Shown here: positions 1-10,133 of the stretch, one piece after another
How the letters are laid out: each line of letters opens with the position of its first letter
Position numbering within the stretch: the stretch's first letter is position 1
Origin: Spirochaetota bacterium
Lineage (GTDB): Bacteria > Spirochaetota > Spirochaetia > DSM-27196 > PWMO01
Direction of reading: 5' to 3'
DNA length: 13,071 nucleotides
NCBI GenBank assembly: GCA_009908735.1
Contig: JAAAOR010000100.1
Location: forward strand, 1 to 13,071
Program-made: the position numbers and the translations under genes
Notes under the pieces: generated by a model
The model's input: only the letters and a program-made list of their open reading frames with translations
Told to the model about the DNA's origin: nothing
Databases searched by the model: none

Positions 1-1
1 C

Positions 2-670
2 GCCGTATTCAGCATCGTCGGCTACCTCATGAACCAAGCGGGTGGAGAGCTTCCCGAGAACCTCTCCGGTGTGTTCCTGGCGTTCGCCACCATACCAGCG
101 GCAATCAACCAGCTGCCGACCATGAGCGTGCTCGTCGGTGTACTCTTCTTCCTTGCGCTGACCTTCGCGGGTCTGTCCTCGTTCATCTCGATCAACGAGG
201 TCGTCGTGCGCTCGCTGGCCGATAAGCTGAATGCACCGCGCAAGAAAGTTGTCGTGTTTTACACGGTCATCGCCGGACTCATCAGCATCATCTTTACCAC
301 GGGGGCAGGGCTCTACATCCTCGATATCGTCGATTACTTCATCAACCAGTTCGGTATTGCAATCTCCGGTCTGGCCGAGGTCATCATCATCGGGTACATG
401 TTCAAGCTCTCCGATGTGCGTGACCATGCCAACGCCACCTCCGACTTCCAGGTCGGCGGCTGGTGGAACTTCATGATCAAGATCGTCACCCCGATCGTGC
501 TCGGGATCAGCGTAATCCAGAACTTCGTGAGCAACTTCCAGGAAAACTACGGCGGCTACGCAACGATTCAGGTCGTGCTGCTCGGTTGGTTGGTCGCGGC
601 ACTTGCTGTGATTATCGGAATCGCCATTTCCCGCGCGAAGTGGTCCGACGATTCAATGCTCACGGAATAA
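2..670 (+). CDS. Sodium-dependent amino-acid transporter, NSS/SNF family (C-terminal 222 residues, 5' end outside window)
   Basis: This is the C-terminal part of a neurotransmitter:sodium symporter, an inner-membrane protein that couples Na+ entry to amino-acid uptake. The frame is open from base 2. The first residues (AVFSIVGYLMNQAG) match the conserved 'FS..GY' segment of the family, and the helix reading FFLALTFAGLSSFISINEVV at about residues 49-68 of the fragment corresponds to the family's conserved TM7-TM8 region. Several further hydrophobic helices follow, ending in a short charged tail (AKWSDDSMLTE). The next gene encodes a MetS-like small subunit, which points to the bacterial MetP-type branch; the Corynebacterium MetPS member imports methionine and alanine. 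Substrate here is inferred from that pairing only, because the N-terminal substrate-binding helices (TM1 and TM3) lie outside the window. Family assignment is secure; substrate is not. Confidence 0.93.
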   Translation, partial: AVFSIVGYLMNQAGGELPENLSGVFLAFATIPAAINQLPTMSVLVGVLFFLALTFAGLSSFISINEVVVRSLADKLNAPRKKVVVFYTVIAGLISIIFTTGAGLYILDIVDYFINQFGIAISGLAEVIIIGYMFKLSDVRDHANATSDFQVGGWWNFMIKIVTPIVLGISVIQNFVSNFQENYGGYATIQVVLLGWLVAALAVIIGIAISRAKWSDDSMLTE

Positions 671-676
671 CGGAAG

Positions 677-684
677 AAGGAGGA
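677..684 (+). promoter_or_regulatory. Strong Shine-Dalgarno for the MetS-like small subunit
   Basis: The sequence AAGGAGGA lies seven bases before the ATG at 692. It is a near-perfect ribosome binding site in the 21-base gap after the transporter stop, and it supports the 33-residue ORF as a translated gene. Confidence 0.85.
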
Positions 685-691
685 CAAAACT

Positions 692-793
692 ATGTCTGGT
701 GGAGCAATTACTTTCATGATTCTCGGGCTTCTTCTCACCTGGGGCGGTGCCGGCGTGTGCATTGGGATCGCCATGAAGAAGCGCAAAGGATAG
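692..793 (+). CDS. MetS-like small subunit of NSS transporter (33 aa)
   Basis: A 33-residue single-pass membrane protein: MSGGAITFMI, then LGLLLTWGGAGVCIGIAM, then the basic tail KKRKG. One hydrophobic helix (about residues 5-28) ends in lysine and arginine, so the C-terminus is expected in the cytoplasm. Size, the LTWGG motif near the helix centre, the basic tail and position directly after an NSS transporter all match the MetS family ('methionine/alanine import NSS transporter small subunit'). In Corynebacterium the small subunit is needed for activity of its large partner. The gene follows the transporter by 21 bases with a strong ribosome binding site and ends 52 bases before a terminator, so the two form a compact operon. 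It is too short for many gene finders. Confidence 0.88.
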   Translation: MSGGAITFMILGLLLTWGGAGVCIGIAMKKRKG

Positions 794-845
794 TTTGTAC
801 TAAAATCGTAATGGATGGTTGGCCCGGTTCGGCCGGCAATGAATG

Positions 846-876
846 GGCCCCGCTAAAATAGCGGGGCCTCTTTTTT
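846..876 (+). terminator. Rho-independent terminator after the transporter operon
   Basis: A perfect 10-base-pair GC-rich stem (846-855 with 859-868) around an AAA loop is followed by a T-rich tract (871-876 all T). It ends the NSS/MetS operon. On the minus strand the same hairpin lies just beyond the SGNH hydrolase stop, but there it is not followed by a T run, so minus-strand termination would be weaker. Confidence 0.92.
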
Positions 877-889
877 GGGAGCCGGCTGT

Positions 890-1540
890 TCAGCGCAGCA
901 CGCCGGCAAGTGCCTCGCCGAAGGCGCGGTGGCCGTCTGCTTCCCAGTGTATTCCGTCCAGGGCACTCGTCGTCACAACGCTTCCGGCGTCGAAGAACCG
1001 GCACCCGTAGGCCGCGGCAACTCGCCCGTACTGTTCGGCGAACTGCCTCGAGGTCTCGATGGAGCCCGCCCAGGACAGCTCGCTCCCCGCGTAAGCCGGG
1101 TCATCACCACCGAATCTAGACGTGTCACCTACAGGCGGCGGCGCCACGAGCACAACCTCCGGCGCCCCGCCGCCGCAGCCGGCGCCGCTCCGTTGCACCA
1201 TTTCGACTAGTCGGCCGGCGCCATCGGCGATTTCGTAAGCGGACGCGCTGAAACGGGTCTTGAGGTCGTTCGTTCCGAGCATAATGACGGCTACGTCGAG
1301 CGGCATGTGGCTCTTGAGACAGGGCAGGAGGTATGTCCGCCCGTTTCGATCCGGATCGAAGGCGTCGTCAAACACCGTCGTTCGACCGTTGAGGCCCTCT
1401 TCGATCACCCGGTAGCCGTCACCGAGCGCCGACGCGAGGACGCCGGTCCAGCGCTCCTCGGGGCCGAATCGTTCCATCCGTGCCGGGTTCCATCCCCACG
1501 TGTTAGAGTCGCCGTAACAAAGAATCGTTTTCAGGTTCAT
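890..1540 (-). CDS. SGNH/GDSL-family hydrolase (arylesterase / acyltransferase type)
   Basis: A 216-residue esterase-like enzyme with all SGNH blocks in order: GDSNTWGW (nucleophile Ser12), the glycine block EEGLNGRTT (48-55), GTND (89-92, oxyanion Asn91) and the D-x-x-H block DGIH (Asp195, His198). Ser12, Asp195 and His198 form the expected catalytic triad. The order GDSxTWGW, RWTGVLA, VIEEGL.RTT, LPLD-type and IMLGTND closely recalls the Mycobacterium smegmatis acyltransferase/esterase MsAcT and related small arylesterases. No signal peptide is seen, so it is probably cytoplasmic. The likely reaction is ester hydrolysis or acyl transfer on small esters; the natural substrate is unknown. It sits 15 bases after the cation exchanger gene, and its Shine-Dalgarno overlaps the exchanger stop codon, indicating translational coupling. 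Confidence 0.9.
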   Translation of the reverse strand: MNLKTILCYGDSNTWGWNPARMERFGPEERWTGVLASALGDGYRVIEEGLNGRTTVFDDAFDPDRNGRTYLLPCLKSHMPLDVAVIMLGTNDLKTRFSASAYEIADGAGRLVEMVQRSGAGCGGGAPEVVLVAPPPVGDTSRFGGDDPAYAGSELSWAGSIETSRQFAEQYGRVAAAYGCRFFDAGSVVTTSALDGIHWEADGHRAFGEALAGVLR

Positions 1541-1550
1541 TGCCGCATCT

Positions 1551-1559
1551 TCTCCTTAT
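1551..1559 (-). promoter_or_regulatory. Shine-Dalgarno of SGNH hydrolase overlapping the upstream stop codon
   Basis: Read on the minus strand the site is ATAAGGAGA, ten bases before the ATG at 1540. The TAA stop of the exchanger gene (1558-1556) is part of the same bases, so ribosomes ending the exchanger would be placed directly on this site. Confidence 0.75.
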
Positions 1560-2599
1560 CCAACTGTCGCCGCAATTATAAGAAACCCGCCTGCGTATAC
1601 GAGAAACAACAGAAAACTCTCGAAACCGATATTGGCGATCCCGTGCTTCTGCCGCCGGATCAGTCCCATGAGCAGGATACTGGTGAGGAGGATCGTGAGC
1701 AAAATCAGGAACGTGGGGCGGGTGCCCATCGCGTGGTAAAGCGATCCGTCGCGGTAGACAAAGTCGGCGACGGCGAGAAAGATCACGTCGAAGGCGTTGC
1801 CGCCCATAATATCGCTTACCGCCAGCGTGAGCGCGCCGATACGGACCGCAGCCACGGCGGTAACCAGCTCGGGGAAGGAGGTGGCAACCGCGGTGAAGAG
1901 ACCGCCGAGCAAAGTTTGACTGAGGCCTGTCGCCTCGGCAACGGCCACCCCGGAGCGAGCAAGCACGTAGCCGAACACGCCGATCGCTGCCGCGGACATC
2001 GCAAATCGAATCCAAATTGATGCCATCGAGCGGACATCGCGCTCGCCGGAATTGTGGACCTCCTCCTCTATCTGCGTCTGCTCGGTGATCCGCGGTTGCC
2101 ACATCTCCTTTCCCTTGGCCGTCATCACCAGGCGCTGGCCGAATACATAGGCACACAGAATAATGATGGTGACGGGATGAACTCCAAGGACCGAGTATGC
2201 GGGTGCGAATGCCGCGAGCAGGGGCAGAGCCAGGAGGGATATCAGGAGCGCACCCTGCAGCATGTTCTCGTCGGAGGCCGCCGCGTGCTCGAGGTTTGCC
2301 TTGCGATAGAGACGATCCGCAATCGCGAGGAACACCGTCTGCGCGGCGATGCCGCCCACGGCGTTACTTGCGGCAAGCTCCGGATACCCGGTCGCGGCGG
2401 CCGTGACCGAAGTCGTAATCCCCGAAAGCGACGTGGTTGCTCCGAGGAAAAGGGCGCCGGTTAGCGCCTGGCCAAGACCCGTTCGACGGGCGATACGCGC
2501 GGCGTAATTCGTCAGCCGTACGCCGACCACGGCCACGAGCACTGCTGAAACGACGAAGACGATAGCGTGCACGGGAAGGGGCCAGAGCGCGTTATACAT
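1556..2599 (-). CDS. Sodium/calcium exchanger-like membrane protein (CaCA superfamily), unusual first alpha repeat
   Basis: A 347-residue polytopic membrane protein with the two inverted-repeat halves of the CaCA (Na+/Ca2+ or cation/H+ exchanger) superfamily. The second alpha repeat is canonical: ATSFPELVTAV (239-249, Glu244), followed by SDIMGGNAFD (262-271). The first repeat is present (ATTSLSGITTSV at 54-65 and SNAVGG at 79-84), but the usual Pro-Glu pair is replaced by Ser59-Gly60. A cytoplasmic hydrophilic loop (about 162-195) links the halves. The likely role is cation exchange across the inner membrane, but the missing acidic ligand makes ion and mechanism uncertain. Its own promoter lies just upstream; no Shine-Dalgarno precedes the ATG. 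It is cotranscribed with the downstream SGNH hydrolase, with no evident functional link. Confidence 0.85.
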   Translation of the reverse strand: MYNALWPLPVHAIVFVVSAVLVAVVGVRLTNYAARIARRTGLGQALTGALFLGATTSLSGITTSVTAAATGYPELAASNAVGGIAAQTVFLAIADRLYRKANLEHAAASDENMLQGALLISLLALPLLAAFAPAYSVLGVHPVTIIILCAYVFGQRLVMTAKGKEMWQPRITEQTQIEEEVHNSGERDVRSMASIWIRFAMSAAAIGVFGYVLARSGVAVAEATGLSQTLLGGLFTAVATSFPELVTAVAAVRIGALTLAVSDIMGGNAFDVIFLAVADFVYRDGSLYHAMGTRPTFLILLTILLTSILLMGLIRRQKHGIANIGFESFLLFLVYAGGFLIIAATVG

Positions 2600-2613
2600 A
2601 GGCGATTCGCGAT

Positions 2614-2642
2614 AGTGTAGGTTTTGCGCTGATAGGCGTCAA
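2614..2642 (-). promoter_or_regulatory. Sigma-70-type promoter for the cation exchanger gene
   Basis: On the minus strand, a -35 box TTGACG (2642-2637) and a -10 box TACACT (2619-2614) are separated by exactly 17 bases. The -10 box ends 14 bases before the ATG at 2599, so the predicted 5' leader is only about seven bases and contains no ribosome binding site. The promoter begins just after the stop codon of the upstream 174-residue gene. Predicted by eye from consensus. Confidence 0.6.
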
Positions 2643-2655
2643 CGGCCGCCCATGG

Positions 2656-3180
2656 TCAGGCTGTTGCGGAACCCGTCTGCCGTTTCCGGAATCGCTTGTT
2701 GGGAAGAAGCATCAGCATGGCACCGGTTCCGGCCACCGCCGCAACCAGGTACTGATAGGCAATAAGCATCGGGAACAGGAGTGGCAGGAATCCGGCTACG
2801 ATCTGCACGACGCCACCGATAATAAAGAGGCCGGGCGTCCACCACAGCGCGTTCACGAGGAACGCGGCTCCCATGAGGAAGAGCCAGAACACACCGAGGT
2901 AGGTAGCCAGCGGGAAGAGCGGTCGCACCTCGAAGGAAAGAAAGGACACGAGCATTCCAACGGCCACTGTAGTGAGCCACAGGAGAAGGATGTTTCTGAG
3001 CTTTTTCTGCTTCCACGGCATGTACTTGACCATCGGGACGAAGGCTATGACCGAGAGCACGAGCCAGATCCAATTTGCACGGAAATCCATAAAGAAGTAG
3101 TGGGTAGTGAGCCAGCCTATGAGTTCGACGGTTGCCCAAACGATGAATACGATTCGCGGCTTGTTCCAGTACTTGGCCAT
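2656..3180 (-). CDS. Six-TM integral membrane protein of unknown function (174 aa)
   Basis: I do not recognise the family. The protein is almost wholly hydrophobic with about six membrane helices (near residues 9-27, 36-52, 63-83, 91-112, 116-133 and 134-159). Basic cytoplasmic stretches include WKQKK (56-60) and the C-terminal NKRFRKR (161-167). Tryptophan is frequent (WLTTHYFF, WIW, ALWW), and no catalytic or metal-binding motif stands out. The ATG at 3180 is preceded by GGAG at about ten bases. The gene lies between the hybrid kinase and the cation exchanger on the same strand, with its own promoter-like sequence upstream, so it may be a separate transcription unit. It could be a small permease-like or membrane-organising protein, but there is no positive evidence for either. 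Confidence 0.8.
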   Translation of the reverse strand: MAKYWNKPRIVFIVWATVELIGWLTTHYFFMDFRANWIWLVLSVIAFVPMVKYMPWKQKKLRNILLLWLTTVAVGMLVSFLSFEVRPLFPLATYLGVFWLFLMGAAFLVNALWWTPGLFIIGGVVQIVAGFLPLLFPMLIAYQYLVAAVAGTGAMLMLLPNKRFRKRQTGSATA

Positions 3181-3226
3181 AGTATCAACACTCCATTCCG
3201 GGAACGGCCCGGCTTGCTTGAGTGCA

Positions 3227-3255
3227 AAGGTAGTGCTTGGCGGATGGAGTGTGAA
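3227..3255 (-). promoter_or_regulatory. Possible promoter for the six-TM protein gene
   Basis: On the minus strand, TTCACA (3255-3250, five of six to the -35 consensus) and TACCTT (3232-3227, three of six to the -10 consensus) are 17 bases apart, in the 97-base gap after the hybrid kinase. The predicted leader is about 40 bases and includes the GGAG site. The -10 match is weak. Confidence 0.4.
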
Positions 3256-3277
3256 GCCTCTACGACGAGAAAGATCG

Positions 3278-5294
<2,017 letters not shown>

Positions 5295-5305
<11 letters not shown>

Positions 5306-5848
5306 TCGGCAGGTCCAAGGGATCGGTATAGATGCGGTTGAAGGTTCCGTCCGCCTTCATGTCATCGAGCGCCGCGGTAAGCGCCAAGACGTGTCGGGCA
5401 TTCCGCCTGTGCACATAGGGGTAAAGACTCACCGAGGCAAGCGGCGGCTCGTGGATGCGAATATCCGCGATACCAAGGCGTGCCGCCATCAGCATTCCAT
5501 CGAGTCGAGCGTTGAGAATCACGTCGGTTCGCCCGCGCGCAAGCAGCTCGAAGGCCCGACGGGTTGAATCCACCGCCACAACCGACTTCGCCGAGGTGGC
5601 GTTGTTCTCGAAGATCTTCCAGCCACGGACATAGGTGATGTTATGCGCAGCGAGGTCATCCCAGGTGGAGACCGGCTCGACCTCGCGCCCCGTGAACGCA
5701 ACGAAATCCCGTGACTCGATACTCGCGGAGTGGATTCGGACGAGATGGGTGTAGGTGCGTTCCAGGTGCTCAACGCGAGCGATTCCGCCGGCAGCATCAT
5801 GACCGCGAGGGTGAGAAGGATGGCTGAAAGACAGGCGAGACGAATCAT
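5295..5848 (-). pseudogene. Periplasmic solute-binding protein (SBP_bac_3-like), deleted and frameshifted
   Basis: The ATG at 5848 begins a convincing Sec signal peptide (MIRLACLSAILLTLAVMMLP, then AESLA). After about 25 codons this frame turns into Ser/Arg-rich nonsense and stops at 5519. A second frame, open through the same region, reads GGIARVEHLERTYTHLVRI, then YVRGWKIFENNATSAKSV, then a continuous C-terminal lobe to the TGA at 5295. That pattern is typical of the second half of small amino-acid-type binding proteins (familiar consensus: DGE.AR..GLE..YPNL.RV, then Y.RGWKI.E, then LLA.GR.D, then MKADGT). The N-terminal lobe, usually some 60-80 residues between signal peptide and this segment, is absent. 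The junction therefore lies at roughly 5780-5795 and combines a deletion with a frame change. The last 11 bases overlap the kinase start. An assembly or sequencing error is possible, but a frame error alone would not remove a lobe. Confidence 0.8.
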
Positions 5849-5869
5849 GAGAATGGTGCCTAATCCTTC

Positions 5870-5898
5870 ATAATAGCCTATTATGTCTATTAAAGCAA
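5870..5898 (-). promoter_or_regulatory. Promoter upstream of the binding-protein remnant and kinase
   Basis: On the minus strand, TTGCTT (5898-5893) and TATTAT (5875-5870, five of six to consensus) are 17 bases apart in an AT-rich island within GC-rich DNA. A perfect inverted repeat TAATAG-C-CTATTA at 5871-5883 overlaps the -10 box and could be an operator. The predicted leader before the ATG at 5848 is about 15 bases. The rest of the 5849-5991 intergenic stretch holds no gene or clear T-tailed terminator. Confidence 0.6.
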
Positions 5899-5974
5899 GA
5901 ATTCTGCGTAGAACCGTCCGTCGGGCGCCACGAGTCTGGGCCGCGCAAGGCGGCTCCCAGATATCGGCCCGCCC

Positions 5975-7350
<1,376 letters not shown>

Positions 7351-7362
7351 TTAGTATCCCGG

Positions 7363-7391
7363 ATCGTATCACCGGGCTCATGAATCCGCAA
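7363..7391 (-). promoter_or_regulatory. Extended -10 promoter for gdhA
   Basis: On the minus strand, TTGCGG (7391-7386) and TACGAT (7368-7363) are 17 bases apart, and the -10 box is preceded by TGA, giving an extended -10 element. A small inverted repeat CCCGG-N9-CCGGG (7358-7376) brackets the -10 box and may be a regulatory site. The predicted leader is about 25-30 bases and carries the GGAGG site. Confidence 0.5.
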
Positions 7392-7443
7392 GCATCCGTT
7401 TAGGAAGCGCCGGTCCACGAAGCAGGCGTTTATATGCAGGAAG

Positions 7444-7887
7444 CTATAGCACGTAGGGGACGAGGTGATTGAAACTTTTGAACACGACGAACGTCTCGGC
7501 CGTCTGGACATCACTCATCTTTATGAACTCTTCCTCGTAAAACTCGAGAAGGCCGAAGCCTTCTTTGAGCAGGATTTCAATGATGATGTCATACTTTCCG
7601 GTCACGAGAAGCACCTTCGTGACCCCGCGCAACCCGCTGAACTCCTCACCTTTCTGGAAGAGCTTCGGTGTGGTCAGTTTCACCCCGATGACCACTGTGC
7701 GATGGCCGGGCAGTTTCTCCGGATTCACGAGGCCGACAATCTCGAGAATTCCTTCCTTCGTCATCTTTGAAACCCGCGAGCGAACGGTGTTTTCGGTGAT
7801 CTGCAGGTCCTGAGCAATTGTGTTGAAGGACTTCCGTCCGTCGCGAAGGTGTCGAATGATGGCTAGATTGGTCTTGTCGAACTTCAT
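7444..7887 (-). CDS. Lrp/AsnC-family transcriptional regulator
   Basis: A 147-residue regulator of usual family size. An N-terminal winged helix-turn-helix (about 4-50) contains FNTIAQDLQITENTVRSRVS (21-40), followed by KMTKEGIL, typical of Lrp/AsnC proteins. The C-terminal RAM effector/oligomer domain (about 64-140) has the ligand-region motif VTGKYDIIIEILLKE (95-109). Such proteins form octamers and respond to amino acids. Position just before gdhA suggests it controls glutamate dehydrogenase; position divergent from the acyl-CoA synthetase suggests control of that gene and of itself through the AT-rich intergenic region. Target and ligand are inferred from context. Only a weak GGTGGTGA precedes the ATG at 7887. 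The sequence resembles generic and archaeal-type Lrp proteins as much as E. coli Lrp, so no symbol is given. Confidence 0.94.
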   Translation of the reverse strand: MKFDKTNLAIIRHLRDGRKSFNTIAQDLQITENTVRSRVSKMTKEGILEIVGLVNPEKLPGHRTVVIGVKLTTPKLFQKGEEFSGLRGVTKVLLVTGKYDIIIEILLKEGFGLLEFYEEEFIKMSDVQTAETFVVFKSFNHLVPYVL

Positions 7888-7929
7888 GCTTCACCACCGT
7901 CATCCGCGTATTGTTTGCGTTAAAACTAT

Positions 7930-7959
7930 ATTATCCGGCGTGAGAATACAAGAAATCAA
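7930..7959 (-). promoter_or_regulatory. Promoter for the Lrp-family gene
   Basis: On the minus strand, TTGATT (7959-7954) and GATAAT (7935-7930, five of six to consensus) are separated by 18 bases. The -35 box overlaps the left arm of the inverted repeat at 7955-7984, so a protein bound there would block this promoter. Confidence 0.55.
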
Positions 7960-7984
7960 AAAAACGGCTCGCTCGTTTTTTGAT
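7955..7984. repeat. AT-rich inverted repeat in the divergent Lrp / acyl-CoA ligase intergenic region
   Basis: The left arm ATCAAAAAAACG (7955-7966) and right arm CGTTTTTTGAT (7974-7984) are complementary apart from one extra A, around a seven-base spacer (GCTCGCT). It lies near the middle of the 138-base gap between the two divergent genes. A/T tracts phased around a centre are typical of Lrp-type binding regions, so an autoregulatory operator is the favoured reading. It could instead form a two-way terminator-like hairpin, but no transcript is expected to end there. Confidence 0.6.
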
Positions 7985-8011
7985 ATTTTTCTTTTCCTGC
8001 GACGAAGTTCG

Positions 8012-8020
8012 TGCCACAAT
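8012..8020 (+). promoter_or_regulatory. Possible extended -10 element placed for a leaderless ligase mRNA
   Basis: TGC-CACAAT resembles an extended -10 (TGn plus four of six matches). It ends five bases before the GTG at 8026, so transcription would begin at or next to the start codon. No clear -35 box is seen at the right distance (TTTTCC at 7992-7997 is weak), and no Shine-Dalgarno precedes the GTG. Confidence 0.35.
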
Positions 8021-8025
8021 AAAGC

Positions 8026-10083
8026 GTGCTCGCACAGAGGCTTCTCGAACCACGGAGCATCGTCATCGTCGGCGGGTCGAATAACATCCACAAGCCCGGC
8101 GGTAAGGTGCTGAAGAATATTCTCGACGGAGAGTTCGGCGGCGACCTCTACGTCGTCAATCCGAAAGAGCGCGAGGTACAGGGAGTGGCGGCCTATCCGA
8201 GCGTCGTCGAGCTGCCGCAGGTTGACCTGGCAATCCTCGCCATTGCAGCCCAGCACTGCCCCGCCACAGTGGAGACCCTTGCCACCGAGAAGGCCACCCG
8301 CGGCTTCATCGTGCTGTCGGCGGGCTTCAGCGAGGAGAGCGAGGCGGGCGCGGAGCTCGAGCGCCGGATGGTTTCCGCGGTGGAGGCGGTCGGCGGATCG
8401 CTCATCGGACCAAACTGTGTAGGCCTTCTCAATCGCCATTACAACGGCGTGTTCACCACGCCCATACCCCGGCTCGATCCCACCGGGTGTGATTTTATCT
8501 CCGGGTCCGGCGCCACCGCGGTGTTCATCATGGAGACCGGCATCCCCAAGGGGCTCACGTTTTCGAGCGTCTACTCGGTAGGAAACAGTGCCCAGATCGG
8601 CGTGGAAGAAGTCCTCGCCCACCTCGACGAGACCTTCGACCCGGAGACGAGCTCGAGGGTGAAACTACTCTACATCGAGAGCGTCGAGAAACCCGACATG
8701 CTTCTCGAGCACGCTGCCTCGCTTATCCGAAAAGGCTGCCGCATCGCCGCGATAAAGGCCGGCACCTCCGAGGCCGGCAGCCGCGCCGCCTCCTCGCACA
8801 CCGGCGCCCTTGCCGGTTCCGATGCCGCCGTTGAGGCGCTGCTGCGCAAAGCGGGCATCGTGCGCTGCTACGGTCGCGAAGAGCTCGCCACCGTGGCCTC
8901 CATCTTCATGCATCCGCCGCTTGCGGGAAGGAACATCGCCGTCATCACCCACGCAGGTGGCCCCGCGGTGATGCTGACCGACGCCCTGAGCGAGGCCGGG
9001 ATGAGCGTCCCGCCGATCGAGGGTCCCGAGGCGGAGGCTCTCAAAGCGCAACTGTTCCCCGGATCGGCAGTGGGCAACCCAATCGACTTCCTTGCCACGG
9101 GCACCGCCGGGCAGCTCGGGATTATCATCGACGCCTGCGAGCGGGACTTCGGCCACATCGATGCGATGGTCGTCATCTTCGGAAGCCCCGGCCTCTTCGA
9201 TGTTACCGAGGTCTACGACGTGCTCGACCGGAAGATGCGCGAGAGCGCCAAGCCAATCTATCCGGTACTGCCTTCAGTCATTAACGCCGCCTCGGAGATC
9301 GATCATTTTCTCGCGCAGAAGCGCATTGCCTTCTTTGATGAGGTAAGCTTCGCGCGGGCACTTGGTCGCGTGGCGGCGACCCCGGCGCCGGCGAGCCTGA
9401 AACCGGTCCTGCCGTCGCTCGACATCGCGCGCATCCGCGCCGTCGTGGACGGCGCCGACGAAGGCTACCTCACGCCGATGGACGTGCAGGAGCTCCTCGA
9501 CGCCGCCGGCGTCCCCCGCGTCGCCGAGCGCGTCGCCACCGAGGCCGACGGCGCCGTGGCCGCCGCCCGCGAGCTCGGATTTCCCCTCGTGATGAAAGTC
9601 GTGGGGCCGGTCCACAAGTCGGATGTCGGCGGGGTGACCGTCGGTATCTCCGACGAGGAAAGCGTGCGGGCTGAGACCGCACGAATGCTCGGCATTGAGC
9701 AGTCGAGCGGCGTGCTGCTTCAGCCGATGAAGTCCGGCATCGAGCTCTTTGCCGGGGCCATCGCCGAGTTCGGCTACGGGCACCTCGTCTTCTGCGGCCT
9801 CGGCGGCGTGTTCGTGGAGGTTTTCAAAGACAGTGCGAACGCGCTCGCCCCCTTCGATGCGGCCGACGCGCAGCGTATGATCGGGAGCCTCAAGGGCTAT
9901 CCCCTCCTTGAAGGGACGCGCGGCGGCGCAGGAATCGACATCGCAGCTTACGCCGAGGTACTCGTTCGCCTCTCCGCGCTCATCACCGCCGCGCCTGAGA
10001 TCGCCGAGATGGACCTCAATCCCCTGATGGGCACGCCGACCGAGGTGACGGTCGTCGACGCCCGTATCCGCCTCGCGAAGTAG
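8026..10083 (+). CDS. Acetate--CoA ligase (ADP-forming), alpha and beta parts fused in one chain
   Basis: A 685-residue NDP-forming acyl-CoA synthetase, which converts acyl-CoA + ADP + Pi to the free acid + ATP + CoA, a substrate-level phosphorylation step. The CoA-binding domain comes first (about 1-140, with VIVGGSNN at 13-20 and LIGPNCVGLLN at 126-136). It is followed by succinyl-CoA-ligase-like domains with the catalytic segment SSHTGALAGSDAAVEA (256-271, His258), and a C-terminal ATP-grasp domain (about 475-685) with VMKVVGPVHKSDVGGV (522-537, His530, the second conserved phospho-relay histidine). The short linker (about 450-470) is Pro/Ala-rich. Start is GTG at 8026, because an in-frame stop lies one codon earlier at 8020-8022. 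Substrate could be acetate, propionate or branched-chain acids; sequence alone does not decide. It is divergent from the Lrp-type regulator. Confidence 0.95.
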   Translation: MLAQRLLEPRSIVIVGGSNNIHKPGGKVLKNILDGEFGGDLYVVNPKEREVQGVAAYPSVVELPQVDLAILAIAAQHCPATVETLATEKATRGFIVLSAGFSEESEAGAELERRMVSAVEAVGGSLIGPNCVGLLNRHYNGVFTTPIPRLDPTGCDFISGSGATAVFIMETGIPKGLTFSSVYSVGNSAQIGVEEVLAHLDETFDPETSSRVKLLYIESVEKPDMLLEHAASLIRKGCRIAAIKAGTSEAGSRAASSHTGALAGSDAAVEALLRKAGIVRCYGREELATVASIFMHPPLAGRNIAVITHAGGPAVMLTDALSEAGMSVPPIEGPEAEALKAQLFPGSAVGNPIDFLATGTAGQLGIIIDACERDFGHIDAMVVIFGSPGLFDVTEVYDVLDRKMRESAKPIYPVLPSVINAASEIDHFLAQKRIAFFDEVSFARALGRVAATPAPASLKPVLPSLDIARIRAVVDGADEGYLTPMDVQELLDAAGVPRVAERVATEADGAVAAARELGFPLVMKVVGPVHKSDVGGVTVGISDEESVRAETARMLGIEQSSGVLLQPMKSGIELFAGAIAEFGYGHLVFCGLGGVFVEVFKDSANALAPFDAADAQRMIGSLKGYPLLEGTRGGAGIDIAAYAEVLVRLSALITAAPEIAEMDLNPLMGTPTEVTVVDARIRLAK

Positions 10084-10133
10084 ACGGCGGCGACCACACG
10101 TGCCGCAACCGTCGCGCCCGCCAACGGCCATGG

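Noticed and set aside
1556..2156. Arg/Cys-rich minus-strand frame overlapping the exchanger (1503-2156)
   Set aside because: Composition is typical of a shifted frame; the exchanger frame has membrane helices and CaCA motifs across the same bases.
5519..5848. A 109-residue secreted protein read straight from the ATG at 5848
   Set aside because: Only the first 25 or so residues look like protein (signal peptide). The rest is Ser/Arg/Pro-rich out-of-frame sequence, while another frame encodes a recognisable binding-protein lobe.
7955..7984. The A-tract/T-tract hairpin read as an intrinsic terminator
   Set aside because: It lies between two divergent gene starts, where no transcript is expected to end, and its GC core is very short. 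An operator is more plausible.
9274..10131. 285-codon open frame on the minus strand opposite the acyl-CoA ligase
   Set aside because: Antisense shadow of the ATP-grasp domain, Gly/Asp/His-rich with no family resemblance.
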